This document shows, piece by piece, positions 42,731 to 52,375 of a stretch of 64,000 bases of DNA; the stretch's first letter is position 1; every line of letters starts with the position of its first letter. The position numbers and the translations under genes were made by a program. Origin of the DNA: WVZL01 sp041862375 (GTDB lineage: Bacteria; Acidobacteriota; Aminicenantia; Aminicenantales; Aminicenantaceae); contig JBGVTE010000141.1 of the NCBI GenBank assembly GCA_041862375.1, positions 1 through 64,000 on the forward strand. Reading direction: 5' to 3'. The notes under the pieces are model-generated. The model saw nothing but the letters and a program-made list of their open reading frames with translations. It made no database searches and was not told the DNA's origin.

Positions 42731-44008
42731 CTAGAAAGGATAGACGATTTTGCCTCCTACTATGGTCATTGCAGGGGCTCCCTTTAACTTCCACTTGTGA
42801 AAGGGATTATTCCTGCTTTTGGATTTAAATCTGGAAACATCTGCTGTGATCTCTTGGTAAAGATTCAATATTGTTAAATCAGCATCAGCACCAACACTTA
42901 TTTTTCCTTTATTTTCAAGTCCGAGAATTCGAGCAGGGTTAGTGGATATCATCTCGATGAATTTATTAAGGGAGATTATGTTTTTATTTACTAATTTATC
43001 CAGAATAAGAGAAACTGCTGTTTCCAGTCCATTGATTCCGAAAGGTGCCTGATCAAATTCAACATCTTTATCGTCTTGAGTATGCGGAGCATGATCAGTG
43101 GCAAAAACGTCTATGATTCCTTCTTTAACAGCTTGTATGAGAGCTTGAGTGTCTTGCTTGCTCCTTATAGGTGGATTCACTTTCAGGTTTGTATCGTAGG
43201 TTTCGAGGTATGAATCATTCAGTAAGAGATGGTGGGGAGTAACTTCTGCTGTGACATTAACCTTTTTTTTCTTGGCTTCTTTAACGAGATTAACTGCTCC
43301 TCTCACACTTAAGTGAGCAATGTGGAGGCGGGCATTATTTTTTTCAGCTAGAATGAGGTCACGAGCCACAATAATCTCTTCAGACGAAGAAGGGATGCCC
43401 TTGAGACCTAGAAGATAAGAGTAGTGTCCTTCGTGCATTATTCCTCCATCGCTCAGATTCTTATCTTCACAGTGGTCGATGATGAGAGTGTTTACAAGCC
43501 TTGAGTACTCGAGAGCTCTCCGCATAAGTTGGCTATTCTGGACAGGTTGACCATCATCAGAGAAAGCAACCGCTCCCGCATCAACGAGATCAGCTATGTC
43601 GGTTAATTCTTCTCCTTTTTGTCCTTTAGTTATAGCAGCTACCGGGAAAACATTAACTGCAGCTCCTCTTTTTGCCTCTGAAATAATGTATTCTGTAACT
43701 CCTCGATTGTCATTTACAGGTTCAGTATTAGGCATACAGAGTATTGAGGTAAATCCTCCTTTGGCTGCAGCTAAAGATCCTGTTTTTATTGTCTCTTTTT
43801 CTTCTTGGCCAGGCTCCCTCAGGTGAGTATGCATATCAATAAATCCAGGTGCAACTACAAGTCTTGATGCATCTATGGTTTTTACTTTATCTAGACTAAT
43901 TTTTGCTTTTATATCTATGAGTTTCCCTTTTTCAATGAGGATATCGAGAGTATCGTCTTTCTTTGAGGCAGGGTCGATTACTCTTCCATTCTTAATCAGT
44001 AGCCTCAC
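42731..44008 (-). CDS. pyrC: Dihydroorotase
   Basis: The zinc enzyme that cyclises carbamoyl-aspartate to dihydroorotate in pyrimidine synthesis. The 425-residue protein has the metal motif DMHTHLREPG near residue 58, later His residues in IIDHCED and RLHIAHLS, and the DVFATDHAPH motif with the catalytic Asp. It is the type I (multifunctional-like) family. The start is GTG 44008 with GGAGG 8 bases upstream; it overlaps pyrB by 17 bases. Confidence 0.95.
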   Translation of the reverse strand: MRLLIKNGRVIDPASKKDDTLDILIEKGKLIDIKAKISLDKVKTIDASRLVVAPGFIDMHTHLREPGQEEKETIKTGSLAAAKGGFTSILCMPNTEPVNDNRGVTEYIISEAKRGAAVNVFPVAAITKGQKGEELTDIADLVDAGAVAFSDDGQPVQNSQLMRRALEYSRLVNTLIIDHCEDKNLSDGGIMHEGHYSYLLGLKGIPSSSEEIIVARDLILAEKNNARLHIAHLSVRGAVNLVKEAKKKKVNVTAEVTPHHLLLNDSYLETYDTNLKVNPPIRSKQDTQALIQAVKEGIIDVFATDHAPHTQDDKDVEFDQAPFGINGLETAVSLILDKLVNKNIISLNKFIEMISTNPARILGLENKGKISVGADADLTILNLYQEITADVSRFKSKSRNNPFHKWKLKGAPAMTIVGGKIVYPF

Positions 44009-44930
44009 TTTCTTTTCCTCCTAGTAAAAGGTAGAGAACTGCCATCCTTACCGCAATCCCGTTTTCAACTTGCTTAAGGATAACTGATTCTGCAGAATCA
44101 GCCAATTCTGTTGAAAGCTCGACACCTCTGTTAACGGGACCCGGATGCATAATTATGGCATTCTTTTTGGCTCGTCTGAACCTTTTTTTTGTTAAGCTGT
44201 AAAGATTCCTGTATTCCCGAATGGATGGAAAATAATTTTTTTGCTGTCTTTCTAGTTGAATTCTGAGCATCATGATTACGTCTGCACTTTCTACAGCTCG
44301 ATCAAAGTTGTAGTCAATCTGAACTCCGAAATTTTTGAATTCCTCAGGAAGAAGCGGAGGAGGGCCAACAAGAACTACACGTGCCCCGAGCTTTTTAAGA
44401 AGAAAAATGTTGGATCGAGCAACTCGGCTGTGTAGAATGTCACCCACAATTACAACTTTCAATCCTTCGATACTTTTTTTTTCCTGAAGAATAGTAAAAG
44501 AGTCGAGAAGAGCCTGTGTAGGATGCTCATGAGCACCGTCTCCAGCATTAATTATGTTGCTACGGCAAAATGTAGATATGAAGTAGGGAGTACCGGCGCA
44601 GGAGTGGCGGATGATTAAAGCATCGGGATTCATAGCCTCCAAATTTAATACAGTATCTTTAAGGCTTTCTCCCTTAACCGCACTACTTGTCTGCCGGTTG
44701 AAATTAACAATATCTGCACTCAGTCTTTTTGCTGCCAATTCAAAGGAACTTCGAGTCCGAGTGCTTGGTTCAAAGAAGAGGTTTATAATCGTTTTTCCTC
44801 TTAATATTGGAACTTTTTTTACTTCTCTAGTTGAAATTTCAAGAAAAGATTCGGCTGTTTTCAATACTGTCATTATTTCTGATGCGGCTAAATGCTGGAT
44901 TCCCAGAAGGTGTTTATGCTTGAATGCCAC
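43992..44930 (-). CDS. pyrB: Aspartate carbamoyltransferase catalytic subunit
   Basis: Joins carbamoyl phosphate and aspartate in the first committed step of pyrimidine synthesis. The 312-residue protein has the carbamoyl-phosphate motif FFEPSTRTRSSFE near residue 52, RHSCAGTPYF, GDGAHEHPTQALLD and the aspartate-side MHPGPVNRGVE. GTG 44930 is the start, with AGGAGA five or six bases upstream. No pyrI regulatory subunit is present, as in other pyrR-controlled operons. It lies 9 bases after pyrR. Confidence 0.96.
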   Translation of the reverse strand: MAFKHKHLLGIQHLAASEIMTVLKTAESFLEISTREVKKVPILRGKTIINLFFEPSTRTRSSFELAAKRLSADIVNFNRQTSSAVKGESLKDTVLNLEAMNPDALIIRHSCAGTPYFISTFCRSNIINAGDGAHEHPTQALLDSFTILQEKKSIEGLKVVIVGDILHSRVARSNIFLLKKLGARVVLVGPPPLLPEEFKNFGVQIDYNFDRAVESADVIMMLRIQLERQQKNYFPSIREYRNLYSLTKKRFRRAKKNAIIMHPGPVNRGVELSTELADSAESVILKQVENGIAVRMAVLYLLLGGKESEATD

Positions 44931-44939
44931 CTATTTCTC

Positions 44940-45494
44940 CTATTTCAATCCTGAGGGCTCTGTAATGAGCACTTCATCGCAGTTATCGTATTCTTTTAGT
45001 TTTACTTGAACAACTTCTCGCTTTGAAGTGGGAAGAAATTTTCCAACATAATCCGCTCTTATGGGTAATTCCCGGTGTCCTCGATCAATCAGGACCAGAA
45101 GTTGAATTGTTTTCGGACGACCTAGGTCAATCAGACTATCCATAGCTGCTCTTATTGTTCTTCCTGTAAAAAGCACGTCGTCAACGAGAAGAATATCTTT
45201 TTTTGAAACAGAAAAATTTATTTCTGTTTTTCTCACCATATGCTGAGCTTCAAGCTCAGAAAAATCGTCTCTGTAGAGGGTAATATCTAGAACTCCTACT
45301 GGGATATCTACTTTTTCTAAGTCCTTTATTAATTTTGAAATTCTCTTCCCTAAGTAAATGCCTCGTGTTCTTATGCCGACAATGACTACATTTTTCAGTT
45401 TACGGTTGCGTTCTATAATTTCTGTGGTCATCCGATGGATCGCTCTTTTAATTTTGCGGGAATCCATGATTCTTGCCTTTATTTTTTCTTCCAT
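44940..45494 (-). CDS. pyrR: Pyrimidine operon regulator/uracil phosphoribosyltransferase
   Basis: A PRPP-family protein that in Gram-positives binds pyr mRNA leaders in response to UMP. The 184-residue protein has the PRPP loop DILLVDDVLFTGRTIRAA near residue 95 and the family's IVGIRTRGIYLG and DRGHRELPIRADYVGK. It is the first gene of pyrR-pyrB-pyrC. I could not identify the conserved PyrR-binding loop in the leader, although a short hairpin (CCTTC/GAAGG) lies just before the ribosome site. AGGAG precedes the ATG. Confidence 0.94.
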   Translation of the reverse strand: MEEKIKARIMDSRKIKRAIHRMTTEIIERNRKLKNVVIVGIRTRGIYLGKRISKLIKDLEKVDIPVGVLDITLYRDDFSELEAQHMVRKTEINFSVSKKDILLVDDVLFTGRTIRAAMDSLIDLGRPKTIQLLVLIDRGHRELPIRADYVGKFLPTSKREVVQVKLKEYDNCDEVLITEPSGLK

Positions 45495-45735
45495 GAATTG
45501 CTCCTACTAGAGAAATCCCTTCTTTAAGGAAGGAGAACTTATTTTTTCTATAAGAAAATGCTATATATTTGGAAAAAAGTCAAGAAAATAAAAAGCGTAG
45601 TAAACATTCCCAAAGACATTTTTACCGCGGAAAATGAAATGCCTCCAAAAGCGTATAGAAAAATAAGGTCTTTCTGAGATAAAATATTGAATCTATCGAG
45701 GTGCTTAGTCAAAGAGTAGCAGAATATTTGAGTTA
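45495..45735. other. pyr operon leader region
   Basis: 241 bases between ribF and pyrR. On the minus strand it has TTGACT with no well-spaced -10 box, and a small hairpin (CCTTC-CTTAAA-GAAGG) close to the pyrR ribosome site. No typical PyrR attenuator (anti-terminator and terminator pair with T-run) is visible. Confidence 0.45.
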
Positions 45736-46680
45736 CTAAGCTGTTGAATGTGAAGAATTTTTTTTTAATTTGAAGTAGTTAAGTGCTTCCTTTAAATCCT
45801 TTTTTATCTGTAAAGACAGCTCTTCAGTTGTTTTAAATCTTATCTCGTTCCTGATTTTCTTAATAAACCTCAGTATAATTCTTTTTCCGTACAGGTTTTT
45901 ATTAAAATTTATGATATAGGATTCAATCTGAATCTCTTCCTGGCCAAAAGTTGGACGATACCCGGCATTAGTAACGGATGAGTATTTTTGTGAGTTTAAT
46001 GACACTTCAGATATAAAAACTCCCAAGGGAATGATTTCATTCTGGGTTTCGATATTTGCTGTAGGAAAACCGAGAGCTTTGCCTCGGGCTTCTCCTTTTA
46101 TTACTTTTCCTTCTACCTCGTAGCATCTTCCCAGTAAAGAATTTGCTGCTTCTATTTTACCTTCGTAAAGAAGACTTCTGATGAGACTGCTGCTTACAGT
46201 TCTCCCGTTTCTTGTGACAGATGGAATCTCATGGACTAGAAGGCCCATTTTTGAACCCAAAGTCTGAAGTGTGGTGATGTCGCCTTCTCTATTTTTACCA
46301 AAATGAAAGTTCTCTCCAATAACTACACCTCTTGCTTGGAGAGTGTCAATGAGGATTTTTTGGATAAAGTCACGACTTGACAGGTTGGAAAAGTTCTCAT
46401 CAAAGGGAGTGACAAGGACACCACTAACACCAAAATTTTCGATTGTTTCTAGCCTTTGGTCTACAGTTTGAATCATCTGTATTTTACTTTTTCCAAGTAT
46501 TTTTTCTGGGTGAGGTGAAAAGGTAAGAACTAGAGAGAAAAGATCATTTTTTTTAGCTTCATCAACAAGGAATTTGAGGATTTTTTGGTGTCCCAAGTGG
46601 ACACCATCGAAATTTCCTATAGTGATAATTGTATTTTGGGAAAGAGAAGGAAAATTCTCGAGCCCTTTTATGGCTTCCAT
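45736..46680 (-). CDS. ribF: Bifunctional riboflavin kinase/FMN adenylyltransferase
   Basis: Converts riboflavin to FMN and then FAD. The 314-residue protein has the adenylyltransferase domain first (TIGNFDGVHLGHQKIL near residue 20, GENFHFGKNREGD near 122, VSSSLIRSLL near 162) and the riboflavin kinase domain from about 183 (GRCYEVEGKVIKGEARGKALGFPTANI). The flavin supply fits the many flavoproteins in the window. It begins 4 bases after the DUF1844 gene. Confidence 0.96.
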   Translation of the reverse strand: MEAIKGLENFPSLSQNTIITIGNFDGVHLGHQKILKFLVDEAKKNDLFSLVLTFSPHPEKILGKSKIQMIQTVDQRLETIENFGVSGVLVTPFDENFSNLSSRDFIQKILIDTLQARGVVIGENFHFGKNREGDITTLQTLGSKMGLLVHEIPSVTRNGRTVSSSLIRSLLYEGKIEAANSLLGRCYEVEGKVIKGEARGKALGFPTANIETQNEIIPLGVFISEVSLNSQKYSSVTNAGYRPTFGQEEIQIESYIINFNKNLYGKRIILRFIKKIRNEIRFKTTEELSLQIKKDLKEALNYFKLKKNSSHSTA

Positions 46681-46684
46681 GAAT

Positions 46685-47008
46685 TCATAACTTGATTATC
46701 TTTGCTTTTTCCATGTAGATCATTTTTAACTGGTGGAGGCTTGCGCTCAAAAATTTTTCTTCATCTAGTTTTAGATTTCCCTTTGTCCTATCCTTTAAAA
46801 GGTCAAGAAGATCTATCAATCGCTTGGCAAATTCCAGGTTTACTTCATTCTTCTTGGTTATCGGATCTTCAGCTTGGCCGAGTTTTATTAAGGCTTGAGT
46901 AAAAAAGGGGAAAGCAAGAGAGCTAAAATCTAATGGAGGAAGGAATTCTTTTTTTTCTTCAATTTTTCCTTTCTTTGCCTTCTGATTTTTTCCTTTTTTT
47001 TCTGTCAT
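46685..47008 (-). CDS. DUF1844 domain protein
   Basis: A 107-residue small protein: a lysine-rich first 22 residues, then the DUF1844 core LDFSSLAFPFFTQALIKLGQ with NLEFAKRLIDLLDLLKDRTKGNL and LHQLKMIYM. The function is unknown; the family often lies beside translation or cofactor genes. It is the first gene of the transcript with ribF. Confidence 0.8.
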   Translation of the reverse strand: MTEKKGKNQKAKKGKIEEKKEFLPPLDFSSLAFPFFTQALIKLGQAEDPITKKNEVNLEFAKRLIDLLDLLKDRTKGNLKLDEEKFLSASLHQLKMIYMEKAKIIKL

Positions 47009-47312
47009 TAATTACCCCTTAATGGAATTTTCCTCAGAGAGTCCAGATTGAAATTTATCTTTGCTTACGTTATTGTTATTAAATTGATAAAAAATCTTAC
47101 AATTTTCTCTCATAAAATTCAAGGGAGCATGGTTATTTCGTTTTCCATTACGAAAGGAATCAGGATGGATCAGGCTGAGTGTTTTAAATCCTATGCTCGA
47201 GTTTCTCTCCAGGCGGTTTTCTCAATCACCTCGCTTGATTCATTTTTATTTGTTGCAGACAATATGCTTTCCTTTCATGGAGTTGAGAATGCTTTCCGGA
47301 GGAGATGAGAAG
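47009..47312. other. Divergent intergenic region upstream of mazG
   Basis: 304 bases. Open frames of 86 residues (47048-47308) and an upstream extension of the mazG frame exist here but match nothing I know, and the mazG ribosome site lies at the end of the gap. No clear promoter pair was found. Confidence 0.45.
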
Positions 47313-48101
47313 ATGAAAAATGCAGAGAGGGCAGGAGAACAATTTGGGCAATTAGTCCATCTCATTGAGACTTTACGTAGCGATAGGGGATGCCCCTGGG
47401 ACAGGGAGCAGGATGAGAGATCGATAGTCAATTATTTTTTATCTGAAGTCTATGAAGCAGTAGAGGCGGTTACTGTTGACGACCCCGTTTCCCTGGCCGA
47501 GGAACTCGGGGACATACTAATGGAAATAGTTTTTTTAGCTCAAATCTATAGAGAGAGGAGTAAGTTTTCTGTTGTTGATGTTTTAAAAGGAATTAATAAG
47601 AAAATGATTCGCCGGCATCCCCATGTTTTTAGTGATACAAAAAAAGCAACTGCAAGAGAGGTTTATGATGGATGGCTAAAGAGCAAAAAGGAAGAGAAGA
47701 AGCGAGAATCTGTATTTAATGGTTTCCCTAAATCAGCTCCTTCTCTTCAGGCTGCTTTTCAGATGGGGATGCTTGTTTCACACTATGGTTTCGATTGGGG
47801 TAAACCTTTAGATGCACTTCAGAAAGTGAAGGAAGAAATTTTTGAATTGGAAAGGGTAGTTGAATCACTCGATAGAAAGCAAATATCCCAAGAAATGGGA
47901 GATGTCTTCTTTTCTCTGGCTAATGTGGCTCGTTTACTCGGTATAAATCCTGAAATTTGTTTGAGACTTTCCAATAAAAAATTCATTAAAAGGTTTAAAT
48001 ACATAGAGAAGAAATTGAAAGAAGAAAAAAAAGAGCTAGGTGAAGCAAGTTTAGAAGAGATGGACAAAATTTGGGAAGAATCTAAGGATAACATAAAGTA
48101 A
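47313..48101 (+). CDS. mazG: Nucleoside triphosphate pyrophosphohydrolase MazG
   Basis: A house-cleaning enzyme that hydrolyses NTPs to NMP and pyrophosphate. The frame is open from 47193, but ATG 47313 has GGAGGA about 9 bases upstream and starts just before the conserved block LVHLIETLRSDRGCPWDREQ, giving 262 residues, the normal length. Metal-binding EExxE-type helices are seen as SEVYEAVEAV and AEELGDILMEIVF, and a second MazG repeat lies at about 170-230 (KEEIFELERVV, QEMGDVFFSLANVARLLG). Confidence 0.93.
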   Translation: MKNAERAGEQFGQLVHLIETLRSDRGCPWDREQDERSIVNYFLSEVYEAVEAVTVDDPVSLAEELGDILMEIVFLAQIYRERSKFSVVDVLKGINKKMIRRHPHVFSDTKKATAREVYDGWLKSKKEEKKRESVFNGFPKSAPSLQAAFQMGMLVSHYGFDWGKPLDALQKVKEEIFELERVVESLDRKQISQEMGDVFFSLANVARLLGINPEICLRLSNKKFIKRFKYIEKKLKEEKKELGEASLEEMDKIWEESKDNIK

Positions 48102-48206
48102 ATCCTCGCTTTTAATCATAATGTCTCCATTTGAATTAGCGTGCTTGTTCTGAACGCTTTTCAAGTCCATCTCTTGTCTTTCGTAAATTATTTTATTATT
48201 CACTGC

Positions 48207-49302
48207 TCACGCGCAGCTTTTTCTCCTGAGAAGGCTAGCTTTAATAAATTCATCAATATCCCCATCAAGTACTCTATCTACATCCCCGATTTCGACTCTC
48301 GTACGAAGGTCTTTTACCATTCGGTACGGATGAAGGACATATGAACGAATCTGATTTCCCCAAGCGATATCAGATTTTGAATCACTAATTTTTTCAAACT
48401 TTTCTTGCTGTTTTTTCTTTTCCGATTCATAGAGCCGAGCTTTAAGAACCTTCATGGCTGAAGCTTTATTTTTGTGCTGGGATCTTTCATTCTGACATTG
48501 CACAACTATCCCTGTGGGAATGTGAGTAATTCTTACTGCTGAGTCTGTGACGTTGACATGCTGCCCACCTCGGCCAGAAGAGCGGAAAGTATCAATCCGC
48601 AAATCTTCAGGATTTATCTCAATTTCAATATCTTCTTCAATCTCAGGGTAAACAAAAATGGCAGCAAAAGAGGTATGTCTTCTTCTGTTGGCATCAAAGG
48701 GAGATATCCTCACAAGGCGGTGAATCCCTGATTCTTGACTCAATTGCCCATAGGCATAATCTCCATCTACTCGAACGGTAACGCTCTTCAGACCGGCTTC
48801 TTCACCCGGAAGAGTATCAAGAATTTCAATTTTATACCCCTTCCTCTCAGCCCATCTCAAATACATCCTCAAAAGCATCTGGGCCCAATCTTGGGATTCA
48901 GTTCCTCCTGCACCTGGATGAATGGTAAGAATAGCGTTTAGGGAATCGTCCTCTTCAAAGAAAAGTGTTTGAAGTTCTGCTTCAGCAAGCCTCTTTCCAA
49001 AATCTACAAGAACCTTGTTTATTTCTTCTTCAATACTCTCTCCTTCATTTTCCAGCTCAATGAGAACTTCGAGTTCTTCTTTTTTTTCTTTAAGCTTTGT
49101 ATAGAGTTCGACATCTCGTTCTAGCCTTTTTTTTGTTTTGAGGAGGGCTTGGAGTTCTTTCTGATTTTGCCAAATTTCTGAGGATAAAAGTTTTTTTTCT
49201 ATACCCTCAATTTCTTTTTTCTTGTGAGAAAAGTCAAAGAAAGCCTCTTAATTCTTCGAATTTGAAGAAGTATTCTTGGATTGTGGCTTCTGTTTCTTTC
49301 AT
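48207..49302 (-). CDS. prfB: Peptide chain release factor 2, with programmed +1 frameshift
   Basis: RF2 ends translation at UAA and UGA. The gene starts at ATG 49302 and reaches an in-frame TGA at codon 23 (49234-49236) in the context CTT TGA C, the classic RF2 shift site; an AGAGG sits just upstream. After a +1 shift the frame runs on through a coiled-coil N-terminal region, HPGAGGTESQDWAQ, the SPF tripeptide (RISPFDANRRRH) and the GGQ motif (SGRGGQHVN), to 364 residues in all, the standard length. The regulator is autogenous: low RF2 favours shifting. The first ATG overlaps the stop of lnt (ATGA). Confidence 0.96.
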
Positions 49303-50819
49303 TTTTTTCTTTTTATTACAGCAAGAATAAAGAATATTATTGTTAAAGTCAAGCTTACGAGAGGAAGTACATCACCGAGTTGTGTATATATTGATTTTTT
49401 TGTTGAAGGAGTGATGTCCCCGAGTATAAAAGTCTGGGTCATAAGTTCAGATTGAGAAAGGATTCGACCATAGGGATCGATAATACCGCTGATTCCTGTT
49501 GTGGCTGCTCTTAAAAGATAGCGTCTGTTTTCAATGGCTCTGAGCACTGCCATGGAAAAATGTTGATAGGGAGCAGAGCTTTTTCCGTACCAGCCATCAT
49601 TGGTGATAGTAACAATAAAGTTTGCTCCAATTTTAGAGAATTTTCGTACAAGATTGGGAAAGATTATTTCATAACATATAGGAGAACCGAATGTTAATGT
49701 TTTGAACTGGTGGAGAATGTGTTCATTGCCAGGCGTTATATCTCCGATAGCGTGAGTCATTTTTTCTATAAAGAAGAATATTTTTTTATAGGGAGTGTAT
49801 TCTCCGAAGGGGACAAGGTGCATTTTATAGTAGTGGTTAGCTGACTGGCCTGGACCTAGACAAATAGCAGTGTTGTAGTAGGAAGTTTTTTCTTCGGTGA
49901 TATTTGTTTCATTAGTACCGAGGACAAGTGTACAGCTTGTATCTTTGACAAATTTAAACAGTTTTTCCTTAAAGTTGACGTAGATTCCTTCAGGACAGCT
50001 AAAACAGAGTGGGACAGAAAATTCTGGCCAGATGATTAATTCGGCTCCTCTCTCAAGAGAATTTCGGCTAAGTTCAAGATGTTTGTTAAATAGCTCTGAT
50101 ATTTCTTGTGTCGATATCTGATCCCAGTAGATATCAGAAGAAACATTTCCCTGGATAACAGAAGCTTTGAAGGTAGTTTTGTCAGGAGATATCTCTTTAA
50201 GGCTTAAAAGCCCTCCCAGATGAATACAAAGGATTAGGCCCAGGGCTACAAAGAAAGGATATCTTTTCCTGAATTTAATTGAGAAAATGAACATACTTTG
50301 GAGGAGGACAAGGAAGAACGAAAGGCCGTAGACTCCAGTAATGGAAGCAAGTTGGATGAAATAAATGTTTCTATACTGGCTGTAGCCTAAAAGGCACCAC
50401 GGGAAGCCAGTGAAAGCATAGGTTAAGATATATTCCATCGAGACCCAAAGGAAAGGAATGAGAAGGAAGACGATTTTGGGAAAAGACCTATAGAGTTTTG
50501 TTAAAAGAAGAGAAAAGAAAGCCCAAAGAAGGCCTAAAAAAAGCACTAAGAAAATGTATATGACAAAACTAAACCCAAGAGAAAGATTCCCGTAATGTGC
50601 AGGAACGTAAGGTATCCAATAAAGTAGTAGTGCATAGTAAGTGAAACCCGCGAGCCACCCTAGAAGAAAAGACTGTTTTGGCTTTTTTTCTAGGAGGATA
50701 AACAGAAGAGGGATTAAAGAAATCCAGCCGAAAAAGGAAAGATTAAATTTTGGAAAAGCAAGAGAAGTGAAGGCTCCACTCAAAAGAGCCAAGAAAATTT
50801 CATATTTTTTTATCTTCAA
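49299..50819 (-). CDS. lnt: Apolipoprotein N-acyltransferase
   Basis: An inner-membrane enzyme that adds the third acyl chain to lipoproteins, expected in cells with an outer membrane. The 506-residue protein has about six N-terminal helices, then a nitrilase-type periplasmic domain from about 215 with the catalytic Glu in LIIWPEFSVP, Lys in YYKMHLVPFGEYTPY and Cys in SPICYEIIFPN, and a last membrane helix near the end. The likely start is TTG 50819, though its ribosome site is poor. It precedes prfB with a 4-base overlap. Confidence 0.94.
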   Translation of the reverse strand: MKIKKYEIFLALLSGAFTSLAFPKFNLSFFGWISLIPLLFILLEKKPKQSFLLGWLAGFTYYALLLYWIPYVPAHYGNLSLGFSFVIYIFLVLFLGLLWAFFSLLLTKLYRSFPKIVFLLIPFLWVSMEYILTYAFTGFPWCLLGYSQYRNIYFIQLASITGVYGLSFFLVLLQSMFIFSIKFRKRYPFFVALGLILCIHLGGLLSLKEISPDKTTFKASVIQGNVSSDIYWDQISTQEISELFNKHLELSRNSLERGAELIIWPEFSVPLCFSCPEGIYVNFKEKLFKFVKDTSCTLVLGTNETNITEEKTSYYNTAICLGPGQSANHYYKMHLVPFGEYTPYKKIFFFIEKMTHAIGDITPGNEHILHQFKTLTFGSPICYEIIFPNLVRKFSKIGANFIVTITNDGWYGKSSAPYQHFSMAVLRAIENRRYLLRAATTGISGIIDPYGRILSQSELMTQTFILGDITPSTKKSIYTQLGDVLPLVSLTLTIIFFILAVIKRKK

Positions 50820-50872
50820 ATTCTAATACAGTTTTTTTCTGCTTTTTTTTGACTGTGACTTAAGCTTCGACC

Positions 50873-51400
50873 CTAGCCCTTAATTATGAAATAGTCTTTT
50901 CTCTTCCTAGAGGATGATTGCAGTTTTGTTTTTATTCTAGCTGCTTCTTCTTTAGTAGCATATCCTCCAATCCTTACTCTATAAGTTGGCTTTTTGTCTG
51001 TAGTGAAGGGCTCCGAGACAAGGCATGGATATCCTTCTTTCTTGAATTGATCAGCTAGGGATAATGCGGCTTCTTTGTTACTAAAGGCGCCCACTTGGAT
51101 ATAGTATAGATTCTCTGGCTGAACTTTTTGCTTTTTTGCTTCTTCCTTAAATTTTTGGTGAGATTCTAATTCTTTGCTAATTAAATCCTTTTGTTCTTGA
51201 GCAGGAACGGGCTTTTTTTCCTCTACTTGAGTTACCTCTTTAGGAGAAGATACACCTGATGTAGCCGTTATTTGAGCTTGCTTTTTCCCAACTGATACTC
51301 CGAGAAGAAATATGATTATACATACAACGAGCATTCCTAAAAAAATAAAGACAAGTAGAGAGCTTGAAATCTGAAGTTCTCTATAGTTTTTTTGTCTCAC
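50873..51400 (-). CDS. SPOR domain protein
   Basis: A 175-residue membrane-anchored protein. It has one membrane helix at about 14-38, a charged linker, and a C-terminal SPOR domain from about 97 (YYIQVGAFSNKEAALSLADQFKKEGYPC, then YRVRIGGYATKEEA). SPOR domains bind septal peptidoglycan lacking side peptides. The start is a GTG that overlaps the stop of the slipin gene upstream by four bases. Confidence 0.85.
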   Translation of the reverse strand: MRQKNYRELQISSSLLVFIFLGMLVVCIIIFLLGVSVGKKQAQITATSGVSSPKEVTQVEEKKPVPAQEQKDLISKELESHQKFKEEAKKQKVQPENLYYIQVGAFSNKEAALSLADQFKKEGYPCLVSEPFTTDKKPTYRVRIGGYATKEEAARIKTKLQSSSRKRKDYFIIKG

Positions 51401-52167
51401 TTTTTGCTTGCTTCAGACTTTTGCTTTACATAAGTGAAAGCTTTCAGTAAATCAAGAGGCAAAGGGAAAATAATAGTGGAATTCTTTTCCGTGGCTATTT
51501 CTGTTAGAGTGCCCAGAAACCTGAGTTGTAGAGCTTGAGGATTGGTAGAAATTATATCAGCAGCTTTGGTGAGTTTATCAGAAGCTTGATATTCGCCCTC
51601 TGCGTGGATGATTTTGGCTCTTTTCTCTCTCTCCGCTTCAGCTTGTTTAGCAATCGCTCTCACCATGCTATCAGGCAAATCAACATGTTTCATCTCGACG
51701 AGCTGAACTTTGATTCCCCATGGATCTGTGTGCTTGTCGATAATTTCTTGGAGCTGTGTATTGAGTTTTTCTCTCTCTGAAAGAAGCTCGTCAAGTTCAA
51801 CTTCTCCGAGGACACTTCGAAGGGTTGTTTGAGCAAGCTGAGAGGTGGCGAAAAGGTAGTCCTGAACTTCAATGATTGCTTTCTGCGGGTCCATGACTCG
51901 AAAATATACTACAGCATTAACTTTTACAGAAACATTGTCCTTAGTGATAACATCTTGAGGCGGAATATCCATAACAACAATTCGCAGACTTACCCTAACC
52001 ATTCGATCAATAGGAGGGAAGACAAAGATCAAGCCGGGCCCTTTTGGTTTAAAAAGGACGCGACCCAAACGGAATATAACTCCTCTTTCGTATTCCCTCA
52101 AAATTTTTATCGCGTTTAATAAATAGAGAACCACGAGAACGGCAATAATAACTGGAAATGTTATCAT
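51397..52167 (-). CDS. Slipin-type SPFH membrane protein
   Basis: A 256-residue stomatin-like protein: N-terminal membrane hairpin (VIIAVLVVLYLLNAIKI), then the SPFH domain with EYERGVIFRLGRV, VDIPPQ-like VMDIPPQDVITKDNVSV, LRSVLGEVELDELLSERE and a coiled-coil end. It forms ring-shaped assemblies on the membrane. With the NfeD protease upstream it makes the usual slipin-NfeD pair. The ribosome site AAGGAGG is strong. Confidence 0.92.
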   Translation of the reverse strand: MITFPVIIAVLVVLYLLNAIKILREYERGVIFRLGRVLFKPKGPGLIFVFPPIDRMVRVSLRIVVMDIPPQDVITKDNVSVKVNAVVYFRVMDPQKAIIEVQDYLFATSQLAQTTLRSVLGEVELDELLSEREKLNTQLQEIIDKHTDPWGIKVQLVEMKHVDLPDSMVRAIAKQAEAEREKRAKIIHAEGEYQASDKLTKAADIISTNPQALQLRFLGTLTEIATEKNSTIIFPLPLDLLKAFTYVKQKSEASKK

Positions 52168-52375
52168 TTTTACCTCCTTCTCTCAGGCTTTGTGTCTGTA
52201 TGTAGCTTGAGAGCTTGAGAAGAATTTATATTCAAAAAATTTAAATCGAATTTTAATTGTTGTCTTACTTTTATAAAGGGTAGATTTTTCATAAATTTTA
52301 AAATTCTTTCTTAACTAAGTACAATCTTTATATGTACGCAGGTTATACTTTTCCCTGAAGATTCCTGCTGTCCTT

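Noticed and set aside
45495..45735. PyrR attenuator before pyrR
   Set aside because: Only a short hairpin is visible; no anti-terminator/terminator pair or T-run.
47048..47308. 86-residue open frame before mazG
   Set aside because: No recognisable motif, ribosome site or family; it overlaps another open frame and ends just before the mazG ribosome site.
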